Assembly: GCA_035647615.1 (NCBI GenBank)
Contig: DASRND010000004.1
Coordinates: 1 to 64,000 of the forward strand
Direction of reading: 5' to 3'
Length of the DNA: 64,000 nt
Source of the DNA: Bacteroidales bacterium
GTDB lineage: Bacteria > Bacteroidota > Bacteroidia > Bacteroidales > 4484-276
Positions 9,751 through 18,841 of this stretch are shown one piece after another (the stretch's first letter is position 1; each line of letters begins with the position of its first letter). A program made the translations under genes and the position numbers. Under the pieces are notes generated by a model. The model did no database searches. It was not told the DNA's origin and worked only from the letters and a program-made list of their open reading frames with translations.

Positions 9751-9784
9751 AAAAAAAAGCTGCCCAAATGATGAGCAGCTTTTT
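9751..9784 (-). terminator. Rho-independent terminator of the SusC-SusD-SusE operon
   Basis: A perfect 10-bp stem (9754-9763 with 9775-9784) with an 11-nt loop. On the minus strand it is followed by a U-run and lies about 29 bases after the SusE-like stop codon. The rest of the 9486-9812 gap shows no believable gene; the minus-strand frame at 9534-9767 has no recognisable features and I leave it out. Confidence 0.85.
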
Positions 9785-9812
9785 ATGTTAGAATATTATT
9801 CGCTGTGTGCGA

Positions 9813-11336
9813 TTATTGCAGTTCGTAGGTCCAGGTGAGGTTGTTGACATCAACTGTCAGCAGGTATGTTCCGGCTGCTGGAACTTCGAGGTTTCCAGCT
9901 CCACCGTCAGTTGAGAGTTCGCCAGGGTTAGCTCCGGCGCCGTAGTTAGTACCATCCCAATTTGGCTGCGAGGTAAATTTGAAAGTGAAAGAAGGTGCAG
10001 TATCAGGAAATTCTACGGTTCCCACAAATACGCCATCTTCGTTAGCATCGCTAAGAGTAGGAGCATCAGCTGGTGCCCATCCCTGATAATCGCCGGGAAC
10101 CCAAATCATAGGAACAGCACCTGCTTCATTTACAGTTACCGTATAGGTTTCGGTTTCGGCTTCAATCAAAAGAACGATATCATAAAGACCATCTTCGAGC
10201 GGAACGAAGTTACCATCGGCATTGGTTTCAAATTTAGCAGCGGCTCCACCAGCCATGGTTACATCGTTGAATCCGATGCTTTTGCCATTCCAGTCTTGAC
10301 CTTCTCTGAATTTGAATGAACCGAGAGTTGTAATTTCAACACCGTCGAATGTCCAAGTGTAATTGGTTTCGTTTTCAACGGCAGGAGTCTGAAGCATAAC
10401 GGTTTCGTCCCAGTTGTGCTGAACGCCGCCTACCATGAGGCCATCGCCAACAAGACCCAGCTCGGTAGCTGAATAATCGGTAATGGAGAGGTCGCCGGTT
10501 TTTGTTATTGAAGCGGTATAGCCTTCGCCAAGTTTCCAAACCATTTTTGCGGTGTAGTAGCCCGGAGCATCGTTAGCAATATTGTCGCCACCAGGAACCA
10601 ATGCTGAAACTGCGCCACCATAGTTGGTGTTAATTTTTACGCCTACGTTTCCGTTGCCAACATCGAGGGTGGTATCCAGCTCAACTTTCCAGCCGCCTGA
10701 ATAGCGGAATTTGAAGTCGCCTTTGGTCATGGTTACATTAGTAAGTTCGAAGGTCATGCTATTCAAATCGAAAGCCTGCGGCGGAATCTGTGTATCGTCG
10801 CCCCAGCCACCGGGAGTGGCAGCGCCAATCAGTCCCCAATATTCTACGGGAACAACCACAACTTTCATGGTTCCCATATCGATAGCTACATGATAAAGGC
10901 CATCAGCGGGAACGGTGAATTTGGTATCGGTTGCCTCGAGTGAACCGCGCCAGAAAGGAATTTTTGGCTCATCAACAGTTCCCTGGTCAACTTTGGCAAA
11001 GTTGGCGGAAGGGCCATAGGTGGTGCGGGTAGCGCCTTCAACTTTGATAATGTTGAATCCGGCAGCACCGGCTTTTACAGCAACATAAAGTTCCATCAAA
11101 CCATCACGCTCTTCTTGAACAACCTCGTTGCGTGTAATTTTCATCATACCTTTTTTGTCAAAATCAGGAAGTGCAGTGGCTTCACCGACTACATACGTAC
11201 CATCCAAAACAATTTCCGGATCTGGTTTGGGATCATCCTTATCATCTTTACATGATGAGAAGATTGCAGTCATGCCAAATACAAGCATTGCTACAACTAA
11301 CAACCGTGAAAACTTAAAAAAACTAATTCGTTTCAT
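9813..11336 (-). CDS. SusE/SusF-like outer-membrane glycan-binding lipoprotein
   Basis: A surface lipoprotein of 507 residues. The signal peptide ends in the lipobox FSSC (Cys about residue 29), followed by a Lys/Asp/Pro-rich tether. Three to four CBM-like beta-sandwich modules follow: about 40-165, 166-290, 291-400 and 405-507. Several carry aromatic pairs of the type GGWGDD, NWDETV and GDYQGWAP that in SusE/SusF contact glucan. Proteins of this type hold starch-like glucans at the cell surface and have no catalytic activity. It is the last gene of the SusC-SusD-SusE operon, 85 bp after susD, and is followed by a strong terminator. Starch or another alpha-glucan is the likely ligand by family, but specificity is not proven. 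Confidence 0.85.
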   Translation of the reverse strand: MKRISFFKFSRLLVVAMLVFGMTAIFSSCKDDKDDPKPDPEIVLDGTYVVGEATALPDFDKKGMMKITRNEVVQEERDGLMELYVAVKAGAAGFNIIKVEGATRTTYGPSANFAKVDQGTVDEPKIPFWRGSLEATDTKFTVPADGLYHVAIDMGTMKVVVVPVEYWGLIGAATPGGWGDDTQIPPQAFDLNSMTFELTNVTMTKGDFKFRYSGGWKVELDTTLDVGNGNVGVKINTNYGGAVSALVPGGDNIANDAPGYYTAKMVWKLGEGYTASITKTGDLSITDYSATELGLVGDGLMVGGVQHNWDETVMLQTPAVENETNYTWTFDGVEITTLGSFKFREGQDWNGKSIGFNDVTMAGGAAAKFETNADGNFVPLEDGLYDIVLLIEAETETYTVTVNEAGAVPMIWVPGDYQGWAPADAPTLSDANEDGVFVGTVEFPDTAPSFTFKFTSQPNWDGTNYGAGANPGELSTDGGAGNLEVPAAGTYLLTVDVNNLTWTYELQ

Positions 11337-11421
11337 AATACTTTACTTTGTTTTAATGTTTAAAAAATAATTGTTGAGAAATTTTATTTCAGTAATAGTT
11401 TAATTAATGTGATGCTTACAA

Positions 11422-12912
11422 TTAGTTGGCCAAGTTTGGATTTCCATCGATAGCCCATTGAGGGATAGGGAATGTTCGTTTTTCTTTTCCATGAGCCTCT
11501 TTTTCCCACCATGAACCTTCCCATTTGCCAAAGCGGATCAAATCCTGCCTACGATGCCCTTCAACAAACATTTCCCGGCCTCTTTCTTCGAGAAGTTGCG
11601 TTAAGCTACATCCTGAATAGGGGGCAACTCCGGCTCTTTGGCGGATGGGGTTCACCCACTGATCACCATTTCCTCCCAGACGAATTTCGGTTTCTGCCTT
11701 CATCAAATAAAAATCAGATAGGCGAAATAACGGGAAATCATTGGATAAATTTTCTTTGGCACCCATTTTAATCTCATATTTCCCGATGCGCGCACCGGAT
11801 GTCCTGATTTGCTTATCAGAAAAACCACTTGTCATCGACAGTGCCGGAAGGTGCGGGTCGATGTCCAGCGGCTCGTTGAGAATACTTTCGATGATCGGGC
11901 TTCCGTCGCTGGCAAATTGTGGACCATAGATAAAATGAGCGTCTCTTCGCAGGTCGATTTCCTGGTAGGTATCGAAGTGTGTAGGCACAACGGCAAAACC
12001 ATTCCAGGGTCCTACTGACATATCAAACGTCAGGTTTGACTGATAGTGGAGTGTACGCATGTGAAGTCTGAATCCCTGGAAATTATCCTCATCATAAGGA
12101 ATCGAGAAAATGATTTCGGATGAATTTTGATTTTCGGTAATGAAAGGTGCCTTCACATCGCTGGCCAGATGGTAAGGACCAGCCATAACGCTGTCGCAGT
12201 ATTGTCCGGCTTCTGCCCAATGTTCGGTGCCTGTATAAATTTCTGCGTTGAGGTGCAGCTTAGCCAACAGGGCAAAGGCCATGTTTCTGGTGGCCATGTA
12301 TTTCAGGTCGCCACGGTTTAGGTAATGCAGGTTTTTCTCGACTACATTCACCAGGCTGTCGTAAATAACCGAACGTTCGACCTTTACAGGCTGAAAGCCT
12401 TCGTCCATCACCATAGTAACATAAGGTACGTTGCCATAATTGTCAATCAACAGATAATAAAAGAAGGATCGCAAAACTTCCAGCTCACCGATTTTCTTCA
12501 GAATTTCCTCGTTGTCGCCAATGTTTCGCAAAGTGCCAATGGTACGGTTGCATTCGTTAATTCCGTCCCAGAATAGTCCCCACATCCGGTTAACGCTTTC
12601 GGTGTCGTTGGTCCATCGGTGTTGATAAACATCTACCCACTTGCCGCCATCGTACCAGTCGGCACCGCGTGTGGGGCCACAGATTTCGTCGGTGCTAATC
12701 TCCTGAGCCAAAAACCACCAGCCATTGTCATCGGCCATATTTTGCAGACGTTTGTAGGCATTTACCGTAAGGGTAGCCACCTGCTCGTCGTTTTCGGGAT
12801 ATAGCTCTGACGGTATCTGATCAAAATATTCTTCATCCAGTTTTGTGCAGCCCGATATGATTATCAATCCGGCTATGAGAAACGATGAAATGATTTTACT
12901 ATATTTCTTCAT
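11422..12912 (-). CDS. SusD/RagB family glycan-binding lipoprotein (locus 1)
   Basis: A 496-residue outer-membrane lipoprotein with a signal peptide ending in the lipobox IISGC and a tether starting TKLDEEYFDQ. The N-terminal TPR-like half contains the family signature NAYKRLQ...WGLFWDGINECNRTI, and the C-terminal half ends in the usual pattern ERGREMFVEGHRRQDLIRFG...FPIPQWAI. It forms the lid on the SusC barrel and captures oligosaccharide. SusC ends only 12 bp upstream, so the two are cotranscribed. The neighbouring SusE-like protein suggests an alpha-glucan. Confidence 0.93.
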   Translation of the reverse strand: MKKYSKIISSFLIAGLIIISGCTKLDEEYFDQIPSELYPENDEQVATLTVNAYKRLQNMADDNGWWFLAQEISTDEICGPTRGADWYDGGKWVDVYQHRWTNDTESVNRMWGLFWDGINECNRTIGTLRNIGDNEEILKKIGELEVLRSFFYYLLIDNYGNVPYVTMVMDEGFQPVKVERSVIYDSLVNVVEKNLHYLNRGDLKYMATRNMAFALLAKLHLNAEIYTGTEHWAEAGQYCDSVMAGPYHLASDVKAPFITENQNSSEIIFSIPYDEDNFQGFRLHMRTLHYQSNLTFDMSVGPWNGFAVVPTHFDTYQEIDLRRDAHFIYGPQFASDGSPIIESILNEPLDIDPHLPALSMTSGFSDKQIRTSGARIGKYEIKMGAKENLSNDFPLFRLSDFYLMKAETEIRLGGNGDQWVNPIRQRAGVAPYSGCSLTQLLEERGREMFVEGHRRQDLIRFGKWEGSWWEKEAHGKEKRTFPIPQWAIDGNPNLAN

Positions 12913-12924
12913 AATACATCCTCC

Positions 12925-15891
12925 TTAAAATGTTGCATTTAATCCAAAAGTTATTGTTCGTGTATTGGGGTACACATTGTACTGGTCCCAGCCATAGGCC
13001 AGGTTGGCATAATAGATTTCCGGATCGGCACCCGAATACTTGGTGATGGTAAACACATTGTTGGCTACCACAAACACCTTTAGATTTTTAAGCCATTGTA
13101 TCTTATCGGTATTGACATTATAGCCAAGCGAAAGAAAATCGAGCTTTACAAATGATGCGTTTTCAAGATAATCGGTAGCGATAACGGCAGTGGTAACGCG
13201 GCCTTTGGCAGCCCAGTCGAGCGCTTCTTCTACAGCGTTCAGGTCAGGAAGGTCGAATGGAGCATCCAAAAACATTTGCGTGGCATTGTATTTTTTGTGG
13301 CCTAACATCGAACGGAACGAAAAGTCCAGCGTCCAGTTTTTGAAGAAAGTCATGTTGTTCGACCAGCCCAACTCTACATCCGGGTTTGGCGAACCGGCAA
13401 AGTTGCGCTTTGCCTTGGCCAACTGGGTGGTATACCCGCCACTTGTCGCGGCGAAGACAAACTCGCCGTCAATAAGTGAAACGATTTCGGGCAGATAAAA
13501 CGCGCTCACTTCATGTCCTGCCTGGTTGCGGATGATATAAAACGCATCGCCTATGGTGCCTCTACCGCTCAAATAGCCAAAGTTGGCATAACCATCACCA
13601 TCGCCTCCCGAAGCCAACTCTTTCCATTTCGACTTGTTGTGCGCCATGGTAAGTGAGGTACGGTAGGTGAAATTTGTATTGCTAATTACATAAGCCTGCA
13701 AAAACAATTCAATACCTTTGTTTTCGATTTCACCGGCGTTGGCAAAGGTGGTGCGGGCCACATTGCCACCTTCTATGGATGTGGCTCTGGGGTATAAAAG
13801 GTCGGTGGTATTTTTGGAATACACCTCTAAGCTACCACTCAATTTGCTATTAAAAAAAGCAAAGTCGACACCGATGTTGGTTTCGGCTGTCCGTTCCCAT
13901 TTCAAATCTGGGTTGTCGTTGCGGGCAGGCGCAAAAGTAATCACCTGCTGACCCGTTTCGGGATTGGTGGCCAGGCCGGTGGGAGTGTATGATACCTGGC
14001 TGTAGCCCGAGCCAAATGCCTGGTTTCCTGAAACACCGAAACTGGCCCTGAGTTTCAGTTGGTCTAACCAGTGTACGTCAGATAAAAAGTTTTCCTCTTG
14101 CATGTTCCAGCTGACGGAAGCCGTGGGGAACCATCCCCATTTGTTGTTCTTTCCAAACTTGGAAGAGCCATCGCGCCGCAAACTTGCACTCAGATAATAT
14201 TTTGAAGCATAGTTGTACTGCGCTCTTCCGAAGAAGCCGATGAGCTTTTCGTTGTTTTTGTACGAGCCAACATCCCCGTAAACCACCTCGGAAAACGTAC
14301 GCAGGTCGTTGGCTCCGATATATGGCGACTGTGGGTTTTGGGCTTGCGAATAAAGCCCGCTGTATTCGGCTTCGCGATAGGAGTAGCCACCCAGAAGGTT
14401 CAGATTATGATTTTTGTTAAAGGTTTTTATGTAGGTCAGGTAGGCCTCCAGCTGCTTGTCTTCAAAGTTATCATAGCTTCTTCGGCCAAATCCGTTGTCG
14501 GCTGATGCAAAAACATCTTTGGGGCGGAAGTAGGTATATTCCTGATCGTTTCTGATGTAACTGATGCTAGCGGTACCGACGAGGCCTTCAAGAAATTCGA
14601 AATCGGCTTTTAAGCTACCCAGATACCTCTTAGCATCACGGACGTTGGTGATCCGGTCGACGACAGCAATCGGGTTTTCGTAATTGAATACCCTTTGGGT
14701 TTTATCGTATTCGCCCGAAGCGTTGCGAACAGGATCGGTGGGGTTTCGTGTTAAAGCCTGATAAATAACGTCGTCTTTATCATAGCCATCATAATTTTCG
14801 TAATCGTTGTTTTCGAACGAAGTCGCCAGGTTAGCATTCAGCGTCAAACGATCACCTATTCCCTTGTGGGTAATATTGATTTTTGCTGTGGTTCTTTCTT
14901 TTTCAGTCCCCCGCATAGCGCCTACCCAGTCGGTATTAGAAAGCGAAGCTCTGTAAAAGCTCTTTTCTGATCCGCCGGAAAAGCTAAGGGCGTTTTCAAA
15001 AGTAGTACCCGTTCTGTACAATTCGTCCTGCCAGTCGGTATTTGCACCGCCATCAGTAAAGTCAGGATCATACGTGGCGGCATATTGACGAATTTGATCA
15101 GCGTTCAGCACATCTACCTTTTTCTCAATCTTGCTCAACGAATATTTTGAGCTAAAGTTTACTTCAGAAACTGCCTTGCCATCTTTCACGCCACCTTGTC
15201 GGGTAGTGATAATGATAACACCGTTGGCACCTCTCGACCCGTAAATGGCCGTTGAGGCAGCGTCTTTCAAAACGTTATAACTTTCGATGTCGGCGTTGGC
15301 AATGCTTGTGGGGTCGGCACCCGCAATGCCGTCGATTACATACAGCGGATCGCTGGAGGCGGTGTAGCCAGAGGCGCCCCTGATACGCACAGAGAACCCG
15401 GAGTTGGGGTCGCCGCCTTTTTTGGTAATGGAAACCCCGGAAGCCTTACCCTGCAAACCCTGAATGGGGTCGGTGAGTACTCCCTGGTTAAGTTCATCAG
15501 CGGTTACGTGCGACACAGCTCCGGTTTTATCCGTCTTCTTTTGCACACCATAACCGATCACCACAATTTCTTCGAGTGCGGTGGCACTTGGCATTAATGC
15601 GATATTTAGCCTTGTGTCTGGTTGTACAACCCTTTCCTGAGTTTCGTAACCTATGAAAGAGAAAACCAGGGTAGCGTTGGGCTCTATCGAAATGCTGTAG
15701 TTTCCGTCGATATCCGTAACGGTTCCCTGCAGCGTTCCTTTCACCTGCACTGCAGCTCCCGGTAACGTGCCGCCTTCTTTGGCGTCGGTAACCACGCCCT
15801 GCACTATACCAGTTTGAGCATAGCCCGCCGAAAACCCGAATACGAGCATCGACAAGAGCAAAATCATTTTGGCTGTTAGATGTTTTCCCAT
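12925..15891 (-). CDS. SusC/RagA family TonB-dependent outer-membrane transporter (locus 1)
   Basis: A 988-residue outer-membrane importer. After a signal peptide (about 1-26) comes a carboxypeptidase-regulatory-like domain (about 29-105), a TonB-box region EEIVVIGYG, the plug domain with the SusC motif RIRGASG...DPLYVIDGI...SIYNVLKDAASTAIYGSRGANG-like stretch (about 165-230), and then the 22-strand barrel ending in an aromatic residue (NATF). No N-terminal STN domain is present, so it is not expected to signal to an anti-sigma factor. It heads the operon SusC-SusD-SusE. A TAATTTTG box lies about 78 bp upstream, and a divergent T9SS gene shares the 336-bp intergenic region. Confidence 0.95.
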   Translation of the reverse strand: MGKHLTAKMILLLSMLVFGFSAGYAQTGIVQGVVTDAKEGGTLPGAAVQVKGTLQGTVTDIDGNYSISIEPNATLVFSFIGYETQERVVQPDTRLNIALMPSATALEEIVVIGYGVQKKTDKTGAVSHVTADELNQGVLTDPIQGLQGKASGVSITKKGGDPNSGFSVRIRGASGYTASSDPLYVIDGIAGADPTSIANADIESYNVLKDAASTAIYGSRGANGVIIITTRQGGVKDGKAVSEVNFSSKYSLSKIEKKVDVLNADQIRQYAATYDPDFTDGGANTDWQDELYRTGTTFENALSFSGGSEKSFYRASLSNTDWVGAMRGTEKERTTAKINITHKGIGDRLTLNANLATSFENNDYENYDGYDKDDVIYQALTRNPTDPVRNASGEYDKTQRVFNYENPIAVVDRITNVRDAKRYLGSLKADFEFLEGLVGTASISYIRNDQEYTYFRPKDVFASADNGFGRRSYDNFEDKQLEAYLTYIKTFNKNHNLNLLGGYSYREAEYSGLYSQAQNPQSPYIGANDLRTFSEVVYGDVGSYKNNEKLIGFFGRAQYNYASKYYLSASLRRDGSSKFGKNNKWGWFPTASVSWNMQEENFLSDVHWLDQLKLRASFGVSGNQAFGSGYSQVSYTPTGLATNPETGQQVITFAPARNDNPDLKWERTAETNIGVDFAFFNSKLSGSLEVYSKNTTDLLYPRATSIEGGNVARTTFANAGEIENKGIELFLQAYVISNTNFTYRTSLTMAHNKSKWKELASGGDGDGYANFGYLSGRGTIGDAFYIIRNQAGHEVSAFYLPEIVSLIDGEFVFAATSGGYTTQLAKAKRNFAGSPNPDVELGWSNNMTFFKNWTLDFSFRSMLGHKKYNATQMFLDAPFDLPDLNAVEEALDWAAKGRVTTAVIATDYLENASFVKLDFLSLGYNVNTDKIQWLKNLKVFVVANNVFTITKYSGADPEIYYANLAYGWDQYNVYPNTRTITFGLNATF

Positions 15892-15968
15892 AATTCAACG
15901 TTTAATTTGTTCTCATTTTTACTAAGTTTTTCTTGATAATTCTACTCTCTAAGAGCCTGAATAGGCTG

Positions 15969-15976
15969 CAAAATTA
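15969..15976 (-). promoter_or_regulatory. Putative -7 box (TAATTTTG) of the SusC-SusD-SusE operon
   Basis: An exact TAnnTTTG match on the minus strand, about 78 bp upstream of the SusC ATG. A TTTC lies about 17 bp further upstream in place of TTTG. The rest of 15892-16227 is AT-rich, with no other structure seen apart from the divergent box. Confidence 0.45.
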
Positions 15977-16164
15977 ATAAATAACTTCGTCTTGAAAATT
16001 TCTTGTAGGATTATATAAGCCTTTCAGTTAAAAGGTGGGTGCAATTCGTTAATTTGAAACTCTCTATTGTTTTTTTCTTGTTGAAAGATATAGATTTTCG
16101 TCCGATGTTTGGAAGCTTAATTACAAAAAGAATTTAATTTTACATTTTAATCTAAAATTTATTC

Positions 16165-16172
16165 TAATTTTG
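16165..16172 (+). promoter_or_regulatory. Putative -7 box (TAATTTTG) of the divergent T9SS glycan-binding gene
   Basis: An exact TAnnTTTG match 55 bp before the ATG at 16228. The identical octamer drives the opposite operon from the other side of the same intergenic region, so the two units may be co-regulated. The -33 region is only AT-rich. Confidence 0.45.
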
Positions 16173-16227
16173 TTTCCTAACAAACTTTAATTCATTAATT
16201 TAAATTATTCATTAAAACTTTTTTATT

Positions 16228-17943
16228 ATGAAAAAACTGATACTTTTTGCCTTCTCAATCTTCCTTTTTGGAGGTCTGATGGCACAGTTCGACGTTACGA
16301 TGAACGTGGACATGAATGGCGTGGAAGGATTTGATCCGGCCACACACGATGTTTATGTAACCGGTAGCCTATGGGACTGGCCCGAGCCAGGCTCCAATGC
16401 TGACCTCAAACTTACCCCTACCGCTGAAGATCCTATGATCTATACCATCACCGCTGAGGTGGCTGAGGCTATGGAAATTCAATACAAATATTTCATTGTT
16501 ATTGATGGTGCTCCATCATGGGATAATGGTGAGTGGGCCGGAGATCCTAATCGCATGGTGACCATTAGTGGTGATGTGACTATCATGGATTCATGGGGAA
16601 TAATAGTTGTGGAAACAATGATTGCCGATTTCGAAGATGGCACTGCCGGTCCGCTGACTTTACACGTTATGGGCAGTGGCGAATGGGACAATGATGAACT
16701 TCATCCGGTGTCAGAAACTTTCGAGGTTGTTGACAATCCCGATGCAAGTGGACTCAATGAGTCATCAAAAGTGATGAAATTCACCCGTCGCGGTTTGGAT
16801 GATGGCGGTGCCTCTCATGGTGGTTTCTGGGCTAATGTAGATCCTGCTTTCGATGTTACTACCTTCAAATATGTACACGTTATGGTATGGAAAGAGCGTA
16901 TTAGTCCTTTGAAATTCAAACTTGAAGGTGGCCCTTCCGGTACCCTTGAAATACTGAGCAGCAATGAGCAAGCTGAAACCAGCATGTGGGTTGATATTGT
17001 TTTTCCGTTCGACGAAATGACCGGTGCCTATCCGGTGATAGCTTTTATGCCAGATTTTGAAGATCCGCTTACAATGGCTGAGAATCAGGTGATTTACTTC
17101 GACAACATCCGTATTAATAGCGATCCGAATCCGGCCGAACACACGCCTATCACCCCCCCAATGATTATCGATTTCGAAGACGGCACTGCTGGTCCGCTGA
17201 CCTTGCACGTAATGGGCAATGGCGAATGGGACAATGATGAACTTCATTCGGTGTCAGAAACTTTCGAGGTTGTTGATAACCCCGATCCAAGTGGCCTTAA
17301 CTGGTCATCAAAAGTGATGAAATTCACCCGTCGCGGTTTGGATGATGGTGGCGAAGCACATGGCGGCTTCTGGGCTAATGTAGAACCAGCCTTGGATGTT
17401 ACTACTTACAAATATGTGCACGTTATGGTATGGAAAGAGCGTATTAGTCCTTTGAAATTCAAACTCGAAGGTGGCTCTTCTGGTACCCTTGAAATACTGA
17501 GCAGCAATGAGCAAGCTGAAACCAGTAAATGGGTTGACATTGTTTTCAATTTCGACGAAATGACCGGTGCCTATCCAGTGATTGCTTTTATGCCCGATTT
17601 TGAAGATCCGCTTACAATGGCTGAGAATCAAGTGATTTATTTCGACAACATTCGTATCAACAGCGATCCAAATCCTGCCGACAATACCTCGATCTTTACT
17701 CCCAAAGCTAATATTTCATTGGCAGTTTACCCCAACCCGGTTACCAGTTCGCTCTATATCGACCTGGAAAATGATGCCCAAAGCATCAGCATTTACAACC
17801 TTTTCGGACAGCAGCAAGCTATCTTCACCAACGTAAGTGCGGGTACTTTCAGCTTCCCCACCTCCGAGCTGTCCAATGGCGTTTACATGGTGATAATGCG
17901 CGACAATAACAACAAGCAATACACAGCGAAATTTGTCAAATAA
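16228..17943 (+). CDS. T9SS-exported glycan-binding protein with a duplicated domain
   Basis: A 571-residue protein with a signal peptide (about 1-19, cleavage after MAQ). Next comes an N-terminal starch-binding-like beta-sandwich (about 20-128; motifs VYVTGSLWDWPEPGS and IQYKYF), similar in character to SusE-type modules. Two nearly identical domains of about 180 residues follow (131-311 and 312-487). Each begins with an I-x-DFEDGTAGPLTLHVMG type stretch and ends YFDNIRINSDPNPA, like carbohydrate-binding jelly rolls of the CIA30/CBM11 kind. The last ~75 residues (VYPNPVTSSL...) are a T9SS sorting domain. No catalytic motif was seen, so it probably binds glycan at the cell surface or in the medium. 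It is divergent from the SusC-SusD-SusE operon. A terminator follows. Confidence 0.82.
   Translation: MKKLILFAFSIFLFGGLMAQFDVTMNVDMNGVEGFDPATHDVYVTGSLWDWPEPGSNADLKLTPTAEDPMIYTITAEVAEAMEIQYKYFIVIDGAPSWDNGEWAGDPNRMVTISGDVTIMDSWGIIVVETMIADFEDGTAGPLTLHVMGSGEWDNDELHPVSETFEVVDNPDASGLNESSKVMKFTRRGLDDGGASHGGFWANVDPAFDVTTFKYVHVMVWKERISPLKFKLEGGPSGTLEILSSNEQAETSMWVDIVFPFDEMTGAYPVIAFMPDFEDPLTMAENQVIYFDNIRINSDPNPAEHTPITPPMIIDFEDGTAGPLTLHVMGNGEWDNDELHSVSETFEVVDNPDPSGLNWSSKVMKFTRRGLDDGGEAHGGFWANVEPALDVTTYKYVHVMVWKERISPLKFKLEGGSSGTLEILSSNEQAETSKWVDIVFNFDEMTGAYPVIAFMPDFEDPLTMAENQVIYFDNIRINSDPNPADNTSIFTPKANISLAVYPNPVTSSLYIDLENDAQSISIYNLFGQQQAIFTNVSAGTFSFPTSELSNGVYMVIMRDNNNKQYTAKFVK
16618..17690 (+). repeat. 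Internal tandem duplication of 543 bp (181 codons)
   Basis: Copy 1 runs from 16618 to 17160 and copy 2 from 17161 to about 17690, in frame. Long identical stretches remain at DNA level, for example around the codons for VMVWKERISPLKF, so the duplication is recent or homogenised. Confidence 0.9.
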
Positions 17944-17990
17944 TAATTAATTGGATTTTCATTTTTGTATTTTTTTAAATTGTTGAAAAG

Positions 17991-18025
17991 AAAACCTGCC
18001 CTCCAAAAGAGAGGCAGGTTTTTTT
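17991..18025 (+). terminator. Rho-independent terminator after the duplicated T9SS gene
   Basis: An 8-bp stem (AACCTGCC with GGCAGGTT) extended by CTC/GAG across a one-base bulge and followed by a T-run. It lies about 50 bp after the stop codon. Confidence 0.85.
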
Positions 18026-18070
18026 ATGCTGAAGATTTGGGGATACTTATTAAAGCCAATATAGGCGATC

Positions 18071-18250
18071 AGTCACACCGTGAATTATGCCAAAACAAGC
18101 TACGATAGTTTTGGATTTTGTGATGCCGCCCAACATTATTCACGGTGTGACTTTCTAATTTGATGCGTAGTCACACCGTGAATTTCACCAAAGAGAGCAA
18201 TGATAGTTTCTAATGTGGTAAGGACGTCCAACACGATTCACGGTGTGACT
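18071..18250. repeat. Pair of 82-bp units with 15-bp perfect inverted ends
   Basis: Unit 1 is 18071-18152 and unit 2 is 18169-18250. Each begins AGTCACACCGTGAAT and ends with its exact reverse complement. The interiors (52 bp) share a diverged but alignable pattern (CCAAA, GATAGTTT, CCAACA). A 16-bp spacer separates the units. No coding frame was seen. This looks like a small MITE/REP-type element or a duplicated hairpin. Confidence 0.85.
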
Positions 18251-18381
18251 TTTAAAATGTTTTATGATTAGCAGTGGCTATTATGTCGCCTTTTTGGGTT
18301 CACCTTTATGGCATTATTTCAAAATTCAGGATTCCCATCGACTACGCTGGTTTTGACTTGGTTAAACTTGGTTCGACTACG

Positions 18382-18451
18382 CTCACCAACCAACGCTCAC
18401 CAACCAACGCTCACCAACCAACGCTCACCAACCAACGCTCACCAACCAACG
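18382..18451. repeat. Five perfect 14-bp tandem repeats
   Basis: Five consecutive copies of CTCACCAACCAACG, followed by a decayed sixth. The array sits next to a TTCGACTACG word that belongs to dispersed intergenic repeats of this genome. The plus-strand frames crossing it (18274-18728) have no features of real proteins. Confidence 0.9.
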
Positions 18452-18529
18452 TTCAACGACCACAGGGCAAGCGGTATTCGGTATTCGAAATTCAAAAGGG
18501 AGTGTTCAAAAAAGTGTGTCACTTCCGCT

Positions 18530-18841
18530 ACCAATGCCCCATTCCCGGCCCTTACCCGACGCGGGGAAGGGAGCTCGCTTTCGTGGCATAATGGGAAAAA
18601 CCGGCCGAAGTGTTTCATTTAACAAACTCCCATGTTGTCAAGCAGAAGAGCTCCCATTTCGAATTGGAGAGGGGTCGGGGGTGAGGCAAAAAAGAAACAC
18701 TTCGCACCACAATCAGTCAAATATCTAACAATAGCCAATTAGTTACAATTCAATAAAGATTGTTCTAAAATGCAGCCACTTCCGCTGCTAACCCTACCAA
18801 CTTCTTTCTACTTACTCTCTTCTCACCGCTCACCTCTTTTT
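18530..18841. other. Non-coding remainder of the repeat-rich gap
   Basis: Bases 18530-18690 contain GC-rich words such as GGAGAGGGGTCGGGGGTGAGG (split over 18660-18683), similar to the AGGGGGTCGGGGGGGTG stretch at 54078-54096, so they are probably dispersed repeat debris. The rest, up to the GH144 stop codon, shows no gene, tRNA or terminator. Confidence 0.45.

Noticed and set aside
9534..9767. 77-codon minus-strand frame after the lepA promoter region
   Set aside because: It runs into the 9751-9784 terminator; no recognisable domain or promoter.
18071..18250. CRISPR array
   Set aside because: There are only two units, each internally palindromic with conserved ends and related cores, unlike repeat-spacer structure; no cas genes.
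18274..18728. Three overlapping plus-strand frames of 70-105 codons
   Set aside because: They run through the 14-bp tandem array and repeat debris; low-complexity translation, no start signals.
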